DNA of 64,000 bases from Blasia pusilla (GCA_050084515.1 CM114272.1:7192001-7256000), one strand, 5' to 3'. Counted from the stretch's first letter, positions 10,971-23,800 are shown. Program-made: numbers and translations. Notes: generated from the letters alone by a model not told the origin.

Positions 10971-13900
10971 CACTGGAAGAGCGGGGAAAGGTAGAATGGA
11001 TTTCCTTGTTTCTAAACCCTCGCAGCTGATGATGGGGAGATTCTCTTCACCAGGTGGATAGATTCGGAATCACTCAGGTATGAATTCCGAATTTAATTCC
11101 ATGGCTGCTGCATTCACAGAGTGCACAACAGTTGACAGTGCATGCATATTACTCATGGCTGGCAATTCAACCAAGCAGAACCAGCAAATGGAGGGGCCGG
11201 GAACCGACCAGTCCGCCACAAGGAGACGCTCGATTAGACCTTAGTTTTCGGTGCAAACAATAGCATTCCATATGGATGGTACCGCTTTCTCTCCTCTCGG
11301 TTGAACATGAAGAGCAACTGCGGGCATGATGACTCCATCGTGCCCGTCTCGTGTGCCCGATTTCATCGCTATCTCGCGTGATTGAAGGGGTTGGCATGGG
11401 CAGTCGTGTCATGACGAGTTCATCTTTTCCTAAATGTGGACCGCAGGCGCGCAAAACGTGCCCCCGATGGAGACTGGGCTCAGAGCAAGCGAGGAAACGA
11501 GGAGGATAGATTGACTCAGCACATTCGCTGGAGACATGCAAGCGCAACTGCACGTGTAGGTGATCGGCGGAGGATCAGTCCGAAGTTCAGAACTGTAGTT
11601 CAACTCAATCGCAGTAGTAGTAACTAGTAGTTGCAATTGCTTCATGGTGTAATCCGAGCAATTCCTGCAAAGAAGCGAGATTGGTGGTCCACATCTGGAG
11701 AAGAGAAGACCGGAGCCAACCTCCAGCGATGGCTGACCACCCGTGCGCTATTCCCGAATAGTAACATGTGCCTTGTTCGAGTATGAACGTTACCGACATC
11801 CGACTTCCATGGAACTCATCACGAGGTCGACCAGCTACCCAGAACACCGCAAATGGCTTTGGACGTTTCTATTCTTGTCCTCTTCCACCTTCCATCATCC
11901 ATGGGTGTGGGTGTGCGTGTGTAGCGCGCCATGACCCAGGCATCTTGCCATCTACTCGCCGATTCCACAGATCTACGTTGTGCACGACGCATGAGGCACA
12001 ATGTTGTTTCTTAAATTGTATTCATGATCGGGTGCCAGCGCGAGTCACACAGGCTGCAGCTGTGTCAAATTTGGTCTCTCCGTCTGAGGAGCTGTGCTTA
12101 ATTTTACCCCCCTGCCTCCTGACTCGCCGAAACTCCGTTGCTTATTGTCTCGGGATTGAGTTTGGGTGTACGTACCCGCACACCTCGCCAATCATAAATG
12201 CTTTCCACTCTGGACACCTCCGTTTCTGTCCAGAGCACTCAGACTACCACTCCTAAGAGAGCATCTTCGGTGGTCGTCGCAGGCCTCTCTCTCTCTCTCT
12301 CTCCCTCTCACGGTCGCCGATTTCATGGCTCGACCAAACCAGATCCACGTTTCTGAAGTCTCACACAGGTGTGTGAAAGCTAGAGAAGACTACCTGCATT
12401 AAGAGGACCTGATTAGACCTCCTTGTTGCTCTCTGTCTAGTCTGAACTGTCGCATATTTCGCAAATCGAAGTGCCATGGGCCTTTGCGATCCCCTGGAAA
12501 ATAAATCATTTCATTCCTTGATTATCTCTCTCTCACTCTCTCATGTCATGCGTGAGAAAGGTGAGCGTGTGGTTTTGGCATCCCGCGCTCCTACACATCC
12601 TGGTCGCCGATTTTGTTCTGCTGTTTAGCTTGCGAAACCTGTTTCCTCACTCGATCCTTTTATTATGGGACAACAATGTGTGAGCCAGGAATTCCGCACT
12701 TCCGAAGCATTGGAAAGCTTTGATGCTTCCACTCCCAACGAAGCTTTGATGGCGGACGTCGACTTTGTGGCTTCGTATGCTTATCGACTCCGTTTCAACA
12801 CCCGAGGGCGTTCCTCCCAGAGCTCTGTCATACGGTAGGAGCTTCTCATTCTGAGTCGTTTAAGATGAGAGCCACGATTCTTTCGAGGGGGGTTGAGACT
12901 ACCACTCTAACAGTCTGACTCCTACCCCATCGATTATTATGGCTAACATTGTTTATGGTTGTACGGCTTCAAGATTGGGGTCCGGCCAACGTTATTTATG
13001 TTGATGGTGGGGTGATGGTTAGTCCTAAGACGTTCATTTTATCTTGTCAATCTGATCAATAGTGACGTTGGATGGAGTTGAGTTTTTGGTCGCTTGCGTG
13101 ATTGATTCTTCCATCGTATCCATGTTGCGGTTGCCTCTCCTAATGTCTGCATGGCTATGTTTGAAACGACAAGGTCCCAATATAAACAATATAAACTGAG
13201 GGGGTAAGCTAGAGAGGAAAAGATGACTTGGAGAGTTGAACATAAAAAACGATCACGCCCAATCCAACGCTAAAAGCTGGGGATCCCTCTTGGATCTTGA
13301 CTCACCAAGTGGCAAAAGGATGGAAGTAACCCGCCTAGTAATCATGAAAAGTGTGAAGAGGAGGAAACTTTAACTTCATGTTCGACTTGCAAAGACCATA
13401 ACTCCTCACTAAGAAGAAATATAATCCTCGCACGGAAGAGAAGCGCACAGTTGGATAAAAAAGCATCACACAAATCGCCATGACTTCAATATGAAGCAAA
13501 TGAAACAATACTCCTCTTCAACTAGCGCGCAAAGTCAGGCCATCTTCCACCATGCCTCCATTCCTTGCCACATTCTACCTTGAGCGAATACGTATACCCA
13601 TATTGTCTTCCTACAGTTTGTAAAATCTGTGATAGCAACACAAGTACCAGCAGGTCCATCTACCTTGTACAACAAAAAATAAGCTTTGATGAATGAATTG
13701 TGCATTCAACACTATTTCTCTCTTCACAAGTGTATTTGTTTCTCTTATGTGTGGAGTCAGCTGCAGATAAGTCTGAGCGCAGTGGTGGAAGTAAGCAAGA
13801 GTCTTAAGGCAAATTCATCAGATTTGGCAGTTCATGAGTCCAAGAAGAGCCCTGACCACCCGACAGCAGATGGCCAGTACTGAAGAGTTTCCACAAACAG

Positions 13901-15473
13901 AAAGGAACCGTCACGAGATTTGTAGCCGGGGTTCTCATTACCCTCGTTGATAATCCTGCGACCAGGGACGGCAGGCAGACCTCGCGGGCATTAATAAGCA
14001 ACGAGGTCTAGGTTTAGCCATGAGGTGTGAAAATATGTGAGTATTAGGTACAAGCACGCGAGAAAGCAAAACACCATCCGCGCAGGAAGGCTTGCCTAGC
14101 CTGCGCGCCGAACCTCAATAGTCGAGGCAAGTAGGAATCATTCATAGAGATATCACCATGTCGGAAAGCTGATAAGCAGGCGGTCTCATTGCTTGGTCGT
14201 AAGTTAGTCAGTGAGCCTGCGAGTTCGTGATTGAAATGGAAGGGATGGCTGTGGGTAGAAGAGATGGAAGTTTGAGACATTCTTTTCTGATTATGTGTTG
14301 TGAGGTCCGAGTTGCTAGAGAAATCGGTTCTGATTGTAAGATAAGGATCGAACAGCTGAAGGGATAAGGATTGAGCAAGTGAGTCTATCAGTAGATCAGC
14401 AGCTGAGCTGGAAATTGGAGGTGGATACCTCTATACTGAGAAGCTGGAGTTCAGCAGTAAGGAAACTGGAAAATCCGCCGATGCCGTTCCATTCGAGTCG
14501 ATGGCGTATGAGGAATTCCATAGATCCAAGGTTTTGGTGTTTGGTTTATGAAGGTGAATGACCTGCGCGCTTTGGAGCCCTGGAGAATTCACTTTTAATT
14601 ATGAGTGAAGAAGGCACCGGGAAGCTACCAACAGCTGCGGAATATGGGCGGTCATATCTCAAACCCCATGAGCCTGCAAGTCGTTCCTCTAATCAATACA
14701 ATGATACACGACTCGTAATAAAATTATAAATAGTCGACGAGTGTTTCAGGTTTGTTGGGATTCCGTCATCATATATTTCCTAAATCTTTTGGGATGCTTC
14801 GATTTAGAATGAGCGTTCCAAGTGTTCAGGTTTGGTGGACCCTGTAAACACATATGGATATGAATTGACGAACATAAGTTGTAACCAGTCCACGTCAATG
14901 TGACGTGTTGCGCTATAATTGCAACTTAGGTGGTTCTCGGGCTGGAGAACTTCCATACAGCTACACAAGCGACTTTGGACAAAGCCCACCTGAAAATTGT
15001 ACTATTATTATTCTACACTCCGAAATCAAGCGTCTGCCTTCTCACCTTACCGGATGCAGAGGTCGGTGCGCAGACAGCTCAACCTACAAAGCTCAAGGTG
15101 AGGGGAAAGGATAAACTCATCTCGTCCATTCAATTCTGTCGCAAAAAAAAGTGCAGAATTCAGTACAGAATCCACTCATGGTGCTGGCTTCCGGACGAGC
15201 TCAGCTCCCCAAATTTATGGTTGGGAGTGCCATCTTCTGCTGACTTCTTGCGGAGCAGGGCTGTTCCAGCGGATTTCTAGTGACATCAACCGGCTGTTAT
15301 AGTGCCATAGTCAGGATTTTGAACTGAAAGGCGGGCAGCGCAGACACTCACCTTCTCCATCCCTTGAGTACGAGCTTTACATCATCACGAAAGCTCTTTC
15401 AGAAGTGAGAACTTCATGACTCCACAAATAAGTGTTAGTGACAATGAGACAGGACGCAATGGTCATATTTGCT
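10971..15473. other. Intergenic region between the two ARM-family genes
   Basis: About 4.5 kb of moderately GC-balanced DNA without a recognised gene. It includes a CT-rich microsatellite (about 12284-12308), a 57-codon small frame listed separately, and at 14338-14358 a 21-nt word (AAGATAAGGATCGAACAGCTG) that recurs with one change at 22959-22979, probably from a shared LTR-type repeat. Open frames of 60-160 codons occur on both strands but show no recognisable domain. Unannotated noncoding transcripts are possible; I see no direct evidence for one. Confidence 0.4.
12665..12838 (+). CDS. Possible 57-residue small ORF
   Basis: ATG at 12665 to TAG at 12836-12838. The peptide starts MGQQCVSQEFRTSEALE, has a balanced amino-acid composition and ends basic (RGRSSQSSVIR). 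The MG start with a nearby Cys could allow N-terminal lipidation, but this is only a pattern. I recognise no family. It sits in a GC-balanced part of the intergenic region. A chance frame of this length is quite possible. Confidence 0.15.
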   Translation: MGQQCVSQEFRTSEALESFDASTPNEALMADVDFVASYAYRLRFNTRGRSSQSSVIR

Positions 15474-16592
15474 CTAGACACTAGTTGGGAAATTCAGCAA
15501 ACGAAACTCTGGTAATCTCCGGCAACGAACCAATGCTTGTTCAGCCATCTGTTTGATAGAATGCTGCTTCCTGTAATGCTCCAGATTGACGACTGCAGTA
15601 ACTGCCGACTCACACGTAGGGGCGAGAAGCATCAACTTCTTCAAAGCAAGAGGGAACTCAAAAATCAGGGTAGTGGTCTCCGCAGTGATTAGGCTGGCCA
15701 GAGCGTCGGAAGCGCTCTGTTGAACTTCGCCACATTCCTCCTTCGACAGCAGTCTCATCACCCCCGTGAGAGCCCCAGGAAACTCTGAAACCGTTTTCTT
15801 GTACTCCTCAGCACCTAGACTGGAGAGCGCCTGTGCTGCCCTAATTTGGACGGCAGGACTGTCATCTTTGGACAGCAAGCCCACCACCCCTTCCAGAGCT
15901 CTGGGAAACTCCACAATCTCTTTCCTAACTTCGTCTATCATGCCAAGAATGAAAAGCACCTCTGCGGCATTCTGTTGCACTGCCGGGGTCCCATCCTGGA
16001 AAAGCAATCCCACCACAGCATTCAAAGCCTGGGGAAATCTCACAATTTTCATAATGTTAGCCTTTCCCTGCGTGGCGAGCCTCAGCAGCAGCAGTATTCC
16101 AAGCTCTTGCAGTGCAGGATTCTCGTTTTTTGACAGCAGTGCCACCACCCCTTCCAAAGCCCTGGGAATCTCCGCAATCTCTTCCAAAATCTCGTCTGGG
16201 GCCTCATTCGCAATGTTTCCCAACGCCCCAGCAGCTAGAGCTTGCACCTGAGGGCTCCCATTCTCGAACAACAGCTCCACCAGAGCTTCTAACGCGTGCG
16301 GATACTCTGCGATTATCCCCCCGTTGTCCTCCGTCTCCGTGAGATTCTGCAGCGCCCTCGCAGCCTGCTCTTGCACCTCCAGGCTTTCATCTTGTCCCAG
16401 CAACGACACCAACCAGACCAGAAGTGCAGGATACTCGACAATCATTCTTCTCTTCGCATCCTTCTCAAGAGCGATAGCGGCCAGCAATCTTGCCGAGGCT
16501 GCTTTGAACTCATCGTTCTTCTCTTTCACTAGCACCCCAGGGGCTGACAGCTCTGCGAGGTCTCTCTTGGTATAGGGGAATTTCTTCCCCAT
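15474..16592 (-). CDS. Solo ARM-repeat protein related to the NB-ARC/ARM gene
   Basis: From the ATG at 16592 the protein has 372 residues; upstream in frame there is only a GTG at 16616 and then a TGA, so this ATG is preferred. After a short N-terminus (MGKKFPYTKRDLAELSAPG) it consists of about seven ARM-like repeats of about 42 residues. Each is recognisable by an (F/Y/I)PxALxxLVxLL core preceded by an AAxALxxL helix, for example FPRALEGVVGLLSKDDSPAVQ. It lacks NB-ARC and TPR parts. The same repeat core fills the C-terminal half of the NB-ARC gene about 5 kb away on the same strand, so the two are probably related by duplication. ARM repeats form a superhelical protein-binding surface; the partner is unknown. 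Upstream on the minus strand a pyrimidine tract ending in TTCTTCGCAG looks like an acceptor of a 5' UTR intron. Confidence 0.8.
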   Translation of the reverse strand: MGKKFPYTKRDLAELSAPGVLVKEKNDEFKAASARLLAAIALEKDAKRRMIVEYPALLVWLVSLLGQDESLEVQEQAARALQNLTETEDNGGIIAEYPHALEALVELLFENGSPQVQALAAGALGNIANEAPDEILEEIAEIPRALEGVVALLSKNENPALQELGILLLLRLATQGKANIMKIVRFPQALNAVVGLLFQDGTPAVQQNAAEVLFILGMIDEVRKEIVEFPRALEGVVGLLSKDDSPAVQIRAAQALSSLGAEEYKKTVSEFPGALTGVMRLLSKEECGEVQQSASDALASLITAETTTLIFEFPLALKKLMLLAPTCESAVTAVVNLEHYRKQHSIKQMAEQALVRCRRLPEFRLLNFPTSV

Positions 16593-17480
16593 TCTGAGTG
16601 CTAGTTCGACTACCACTAGAAACCACCGATGACTGAATCACTGCGAAGAAAAAAAGAAAGAAAGACCGGATGGGTGAAAAACGTCTTCTGCAACTGCGGT
16701 AACCGGAGACATTTGTCTGTAGAATGCATTCAAACACATGTGAGATCGGAAAGGGACGTGTTAAGCCACCGATCGAACCTTGAAGGGGAATCAATCAGAA
16801 GTAATCTGTCTTTGCAGTTTGTCAACTAGTCGCCAATTTTACACTGGAGAATCTCCCACCTGAGTGAATGGCGGGCTCCGAAGACGTGAGAGGTGATTGA
16901 GCTGGGCGGAACGCCTGCTGGGAGATCAGCGCATGAACTGCGACCGGTGACCGCTCCCCCGAGAGTCAACCTCTCATCGGCATCATCGGCTCAGACTAGT
17001 GCGTGACGCGGGAACAATGATTCCTATTGACTCCTCCAAAGAACGCTCCACAGTCGAGAATACTTTCCTGCACACGCGACCAACTCTTACGCAGCAGACC
17101 GATTTTCCGATATTTTCTGCAGCAATTGCGAGGGGGTTTACTCCATCCAAACAGTCTCCATACAGACACCACTCACACCTTTGCCACCCGAGTCCAAATC
17201 GAATGAATCCTCGTAAACACTCCTAGCCGGCCCACGCTCCGCAACTCCGCCGTCTCTTCTGACTTGTTCGGCTCCTTCGACGGTTGAAATGTGTAAACAC
17301 TTAAGTGCTCCCATCCAAATTTTCCCAATTTCCAGTTTTGGACCAAAAACATCCTCTGCCATGTCCGCATGATCGTACGGGCTCGCCGTGCTCCAGGAGC
17401 GAGACCCGATTTCACAACTCGAGAGTGGAGTTGCGCAGGAATTTAAATATTGAATGAACGAGACGAACAACAATATTTCC
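16593..17480 (-). promoter_or_regulatory. 5' flank of the solo ARM gene, probable UTR intron
   Basis: A minus-strand pyrimidine run at about 16665-16643 ends in CGCAG, a good acceptor, followed in frame by a TGA. Any upstream exon joined here would therefore be noncoding. The rest (to about 17480) is GC-balanced with short open frames I do not recognise. Confidence 0.35.
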
Positions 17481-18584
17481 TTTTGTCAGCTGAGGCTTGA
17501 GCTCCGACCCTAGACAGGTGGGCAGTATGATGCCGTGTACACGTGATGCTAATGCACCTAGTTTGGTAACCTTTATTTTAGGGCAATCTGATCGTGGCCA
17601 TGGCGACTCCTAATTGAGTACTTGTTATTGTTACTTGAGGGATGTGAAGTAAGTGCACTTTCGTGCTATATATGAAAAAATTTGTGAAGAATTTATATGT
17701 ATTGAAAAAGGAAGACATTCACTCATGAAGGGTTCAAACCTTTCCAAACTAGGAAGAAAGAGAACTCTTTACCCCCTCTAGTGAGACCAAAATGGATTTG
17801 GGGCTCCTCCATCTCCTAACATGCTTCTTAAAGTCATGCCATGTTTAACTTACTGAATTTTGGTCCCTTGATCTTATGATGGCAGTCCCACTTCCCTTGA
17901 TCCTTTTTACTATCCTCCATCATGAGGGGCCAAACAAGATAAGCTTGAAAGAGGGTCCGTGATGTTTTACTAGTTCATGTGATGGCCACTCATGAGGTTA
18001 TGGTGCCCTCTATTTCATGAGGGCTTGCCCATTTTTTTTTGTGGTGCAAAAGTTGTAAACCCCATGCTAGATTGTGTGACCTTTGAGAAATTGTAGTCGA
18101 TGAAGAAAGTTTATGAGGAAGTTCCAAGGAGAAGCCACAAATATAATGACGTAGGAAGAGGATCTAAATGCAATGTCTATTCCCTTTATATTAAGTACAT
18201 GATTTTTTCGTATGGAAACTTATGGTCGAGTTTAGAGGTTGGATGATATTCTCTAAGAGTGGTCAATTCCTTCAATTAAAGAATGGAATGTCATATAAAT
18301 TAATATGAGACTATTGTATACATATTACATAATTAGATTTTGTATTGTGATATCTCCTAATCTCATAAGATTTTAAGGGTCAACCAACATATGGGGGAGA
18401 GTTCTTGTGGATAACTTCCTGCATGCTATTCAATTTTGATGGATTTTTTGGAAAGGTCATATAAGCACTTATGGGAGTTCTCTAACTTTCTTTTTAATCA
18501 AATTGATTATGGCCATAGTATTTGAGTTTTCTCATTGAATGTTTGAGTTTTTTCCCTCCCTCTCTGTTTTTTTATTTTTATTTT

Positions 18585-18851
18585 TGATCCTCGTTCGTCC
18601 TCCCCCTCTTTCATGCCGATGGGCCCTTTTTGTTCCTCCCCGGTGCGTTTTTGTTTTCTTCCCTATTTCTTTTGATTTTTGGTACTTCTTCTCTCTCGCT
18701 CTCTCTCTCCCCCCCATCTTCTTTTTTTTTCAAAAAAATTTTGAGCCTCCGTCCGTCTCCCCCCTCTTTCAAGCCGATGGGCCCTTTTTGTTCTTCCCGG
18801 GTGCGTTTTTGTTTTTTCACTCTTTGATTTGATTTTTGGTACTTCTTCATG
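18585..18851. repeat. Tandem duplication, offset about 158 bp
   Basis: Two copies of a roughly 105-bp segment (about 18585-18692 and 18743-18851) share GCCGATGGGCCCTTTTTGTTC, the GGTGCGTTTTTGTTTT run and GATTTTTGGTACTTCTTC. The copies are separated by a C/T-rich low-complexity spacer. The offset measured at the GCCGATGG word is 158 bp. Confidence 0.8.
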
Positions 18852-18949
18852 TGTTTTTGAATGAATGATGATAGGAAAATTAAACTTACTAAGCAAAGAT
18901 GCATAAGATCATCATAGTTATGGCTAGCTATGGGGATGGGGATGGTTGT

Positions 18950-21300
18950 CATACGCCTACTCCCTTAAATGTCGATCTTGTGTATCGCGGAAGCTTACCT
19001 TGAGCAAGTCACGCTCTTCTTACTGATCTACACCCAAACAAACTCCCATTAGCCATGGCTTAGGTCAACTAGCGTTGCGTCTTTTGAGTCTTGGTCTAGA
19101 GCCACCCTTCAAGCTCAACTGATCTAGATGGGGTCGAATACTGATTTAACCTCCCACTTCCCAAGACAAGCAAGTCATTCAAGACTTGAGACAGACTTCT
19201 AAGATAGCTTAGGAACCTAAATCGGTGCCAACACATCTAGCGGTCTCAATTGCCCAATGGACCTTGAATGAGTCTTTAATCAGGACTCAATATCTTAGTC
19301 ACAAATCAAGGGCCAAGGTTGGTACCAGTCCATTGCTCGTCCACCCAAACTTGGCTTGGTGTCAAAATCCCAAAGTCGCAATCCATTATGTGTCCTTGGT
19401 TCACCCCTTTGGTTCTCACGGTAGGTTTCAAGTTCCAGACACTCTTGGAGGCCTTCCCCCTTATATATAGTTCTAGAGATTCCCATTCCCTCCCTACATC
19501 TAGGTAAGTCTTGTTTGGCTGCTCTTTCCGGCCCTCAACCCAAGTATCATTTGAATAGCTTAGGAATGATTTGTATATCTCTTTTCATGTGTTTATCTAG
19601 AGTTTTAGTGTTTTGGAATTGGCTTCTTACAAGCTTTCCAATGCCACCTTATTTCTCTCGAATGCATCTTGGATCTAGCCATTATGACCTCAAACATTGA
19701 GAAATCCAAATTCTTTGTCAAGTTTGTCATATCTTAGTTTACCAACAATTAGAGTTCTACCGCGTCGATGGCAAAGTGAGTGAGCCAACTATTGGGTGTA
19801 GCGTCATCTTGAGTTGTAAGTTGAAGTTGCCGTTAGGTCCGTTGTGTCGAGAATGTTGTTTAGGGCGACCTACTGAGCAGATCAAAGGCCAACTGGTTAC
19901 CTATGCACATAGGTTACCGATGGGTTGGCTACTTTTAGGGAAAGAGCCTTTTGGCTCTTCCCAAGGCTATATAAGGGAGAGAGATGGCTTTCCCAAGCAA
20001 TCTTTCTCATGTTGGGCCGTTTGAGCACCTCTTTTGCTCGTGTGTGAGGTAGGAACTAGGTGCTAGCGTCTAGATTCCCTCATAGCAGAGGGTGGATGAG
20101 GCTTGATATGCCGATGTAGATTCAAGAGTAGAATTTTAGGTTGGGTGAGCCATTTTTACTCTGATTTTTGTTGCACGGTCTCCATATACATACATGAGTT
20201 CATTTCTTGTATGTGTGGATCTACTCGTATGTTGGGAAGATTGTTGTTATGTTATGTGGATGTGATCAGAAAATTGTATTTTGTAGCAATGCGTATGCGC
20301 AAAAAAAGTTCCAAGCCAAGTTGTAGTCTTCTTAGTGCCCAACTCTTGTGGAAATCAAGCTCTTCTTAAGTCTCGCTTGATGTTTGGTGTTACTCTACCA
20401 GATCACAACCCTCATCATTTGAGATGCCCATCAAGGCTCACGTATTGCTTTTGCAACTTATGTCTCACTCGTGAGACTCTGACACGCTTCCATCATAGTG
20501 TGATCCCACTAGAGTTTTGATGCTTCGCATTGGCGTACGTACAGATCGCAATAGCAACCCTCCCATAGCTAGCTAGCATCGTGGACTTGGGAAGAAATTC
20601 ATGATCTTGGGTAGAGGAGGTTTCACCTTTTTTTGAATTCATAAGGCAGAACCAAAACTAGCTAACTATTTGCTATATAGATTGAGTCTCTATATGCGAC
20701 AAGTCTCATTGTTGGAAGTAAGGGCGGAGCGCGCGATCCACCATAGGAAGGTTAAGATGGGTGTGAAACCATGCAAGAATGGTCGAGTGAGCCTCACAGT
20801 TAGTTCTTAGTCGAGGACAAGTGGCTTGGGAATCATGATTAGTCAAGATATATGGTGATGGCATGACACTAGTCAAGAAACATAAATGGCAGCAAAATCA
20901 AGTGCTATACACTAAGGTATGAGTCGAGATGCCTACTTAGCGATTATCCATAAGGCATACAAAATGTGATGCAAGAGTACAAGATGAGATTGGTGAGCCA
21001 AGACATGTTAATAGCTACAAGACTCACCCAAGTTATCTTAGAGTCCAACCAGCCAAGTTCAAATGTGAGGTCTAAAGTCGGATGTCCCAATCCACATTTG
21101 GGTTGAGGGCCATAAGTAGCAGCTTGGGATGTATTAAGGGATATATACTTTGGGTGGGTAGCGATCTAGAGAACCCTAGAAATCTACCTAGAGGAGGAGA
21201 GGGGTGAACTCTCCCTCCCAACCCCACTCGTTGTTTGGAAAAGATATTTGGCCACATTTCATGTTTGGTCATGTTTCAAGCTACAAGCTAGGATATTGTT
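18950..21300. mobile_element. Probable LTR-retroelement remnants (noncoding)
   Basis: Two TATA-box-like words, CTTATATATAG (about 19461) and GCTATATAAGGG (about 19966), lie in a GC-richer noncoding stretch, as in LTR promoters. The end (about 21160-21270) contains a GAGAACCCTAGAAATCTACC block followed by a GAGGGGTGAACTCTCCCTCC motif. This matches, in reverse complement, the LTR-like sequences at about 57.1 and 63.65 kb. I see no gag or pol domain. The boundaries are approximate. Confidence 0.35.
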
Positions 21301-21360
21301 CAAGTTATACCTTAAGGATAGTTGATGCACTCCAGCTAAAGTGGACAACGGAGGGAGTGT

Positions 21361-21685
21361 GAGAAAACAAAATGTAAAAAAATCACTAAAATATGTAACC
21401 AATCTTGAAATTACAAGTGGCTTATTATGTCCGCGTGCTCATAATAGAGGTTTGATGGAACGTGAAAATGGAGAAATTTTGATATACGAGAATGTGCAAC
21501 TATTGTGGTTTCCTGACTATTTCACTACTCAAGAAACTCATATATTTGAGCTATTTTCTGTGATTCTTTGTGTAGATAAATTTTGCAAGATGGAGTTAGA
21601 TTCTCCTAATAATACAACTCCATAAACCACCAACATCATATTACAATAGCTCCTCCGACATGTAAGTTGGGACCATCAATCTAGG
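21361..21685 (+). repeat. Dispersed repeat, copy 1 (second copy at 54.9 kb)
   Basis: This segment and 54891-55256 share, in the same orientation, an AAATCACTRAAATAT block, a TGATGGAACSTGAA block, GACTATTTCACTACTC, a CTCCATAAACCACC-like block and a terminal CCATCAATCTAGG. An open frame over this copy (21341-21625) is not preserved in the second one, so I do not call it a gene. Confidence 0.65.
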
Positions 21686-22939
21686 TTCCTCCCCATACAA
21701 AGGGGTTGTTCAGATTAATTCTATTAATATTTATATCAATACAAACATGCATGAAAAATTTGAACCCATTTTGTAAATCTAGAGGTTAACAAAGTAAATG
21801 CTAGCTTGAAAATTAATTAATACTAGAAGCTAATTTGATTGGATAATTTTTTGGAAAGAATTTTTTTTGAAACTTATGATGAAATTTAAAGAAGAAATTT
21901 TGAAGAAATTTTATGATAAGACTTTCATGAAAAAGGTTTGAAAGAAAAGTTATAAATATCCAACTCAATAAGAATCTAATATGCATAAGAATTTTTATTT
22001 TTTTAAAATCTAGAGTTTAATATAGCAAAAGATCAATTGACATTGTCAAATAATTTGATTGGATAATGTTGCAAAAATAATTTTAAGGGGAAATTTTGAT
22101 GATAAAAATAATTCTAGAAGAAATTCCAACCTTGAAATTTAACATGAAATTTGTGTAAACAAAAAGGTTAACTATTAATACATCACAAAATAGTAGTCCA
22201 AATAATCATAAGGAAAAGACCTTAGAAACCTTATTCTAGCCTATGCATGTAGCAATGGTGTGATTAATAAAGTCCCTAGTAGTACACCTAAATCATAGGG
22301 CACTAACTATAGTAACGAGTTGGAAATTTGGAACATTGCTTTTTTAATATAATCTCATACCTACATATTTTGGACATTTAAGGAACATATGCTTCTCATC
22401 CACAATCGTTCCTAAGTTATATAGCTTACAAATTCTTTCACTCATATCAAAGTGTAGTTATTTTCTTCTATCAATGTCTAGTCTATAAGAGCCATTTTAG
22501 TATGCAATAATGTGACCAAGACAGTGAAGATCCCTGCAAGTAAATAATTTTACTTTATAATATACAAGCATGGGATTAACACAATGTTGGACTAGGAACT
22601 ACTTCATTTTTCTATCATCATACCCAACTTATGTTGTAGAAAGGTCTTTTGCATCCCCTCCACATGCTATTATCCTATCTTCTTACAACTAAGATCTTAA
22701 ACTGAGATCCCATATAAAACCAAAATTAGAACTAAACTCCTAGTAAATAAGAACTTCCCAAAACCCTAACATATAATATGAGCATGTGTACATCAATTCA
22801 AAAGTGGATATAGAGTTTTGTTACCAACTTCTGTTCTTTTTCAAAGGCAAAATGCCCAACTATTATCGTGAGAGAAATCAAAGTCTAGCTAGATACTTAT
22901 AACTCTTCACTTGTTCCAATGGTTTTCTTCGTAAAGGAA

Positions 22940-23074
22940 TAAAAACTTTGATCTAACGAAGATAAGGATCGAACAGTTGTTAGCCACCATCTGATTCTAA
23001 CATTTATACCAAGAATCAGATGGTGGCTAACAAGGAGAAGTTAGATCAATAACTTGGTTAGATCAAAGTTTTTA
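22940..23074. repeat. Long fold-back: 22-bp perfect inner stem and 18-bp outer stem
   Basis: The inner arms, 22977-22998 and 23012-23033, are perfectly complementary over 22 bp around a 13-nt loop. The outer arms, 22940-22957 and 23057-23074, are perfectly complementary over 18 bp. An asymmetric internal loop of 19 and 23 nt separates the two stems. The left arm also carries the word AAGATAAGGATCGAACAG found at 14.34 kb, suggesting LTR-type sequence duplicated in inverted orientation. A hairpin small-RNA precursor is an alternative. Confidence 0.7.
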
Positions 23075-23800
23075 GATAAAAAGGCAGCCAAAACAATAAG
23101 GAGATTTTCAAGAACATCAATTTATTGTAGCCTATCCCAAAGAAGCTTACAAGATACCATATCAAAATCTTTCTTGAAATTTTTGAAACTACAAAACAAA
23201 GCTTTTCCATTACCTTTGGACTTCTCCCATAAAATGTACAAAGCCAAAATAAGATCAATGGTGTTGTATATTGGGAAAAGAGTAGGTTCAATCTAGACAT
23301 TCTTTTCAGACATTTCTATATATCCATGTGCTCAAATTTTCTTCAACCAAATTCCCAAAAAGTTTGGCAAAGACACTTTCCAACTTGATGATAAAGTAGT
23401 TTGTCATCAAATCCTTCTTCCTAACTTGTGGATTGAAACTATCTAACATAGTGACCAAGTATTTGAAAAATCACAAAGAACAACATCATCTAATAACTGG
23501 TGAGGAGAGGCCCAAGGGTATCCCCTCCCCTCAAGTTGAATAGAGAGACCAACACATTCAAATCTTCACATTTGCTCTTTTCTAGTGTCTCCTAATGAAT
23601 TGTTTCTTTGTCCTTATATAGCTTAGTGTTATTATTACCTTTTAAGACATGAATAATTCCACATAAATTTTTTTTATATCAATTATGCTACAAAAAATTG
23701 CTTCTCATCATGATGAGCTCATTGAATAACACTTCTTATGACTTCATCATAAATCCTAACAAATAAATAAAATAACAATTTCTACAGGCAAATTCATACA

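Noticed and set aside
14930-15280. A 116-codon + strand frame near the solo ARM gene
   Set aside because: No recognised domain and the composition is not distinctive; probably chance.
16510-16794. A 94-codon minus-strand frame overlapping the start of the solo ARM gene
   Set aside because: No domain, overlaps the likely 5' UTR acceptor, and is in a different frame from the ARM repeats.
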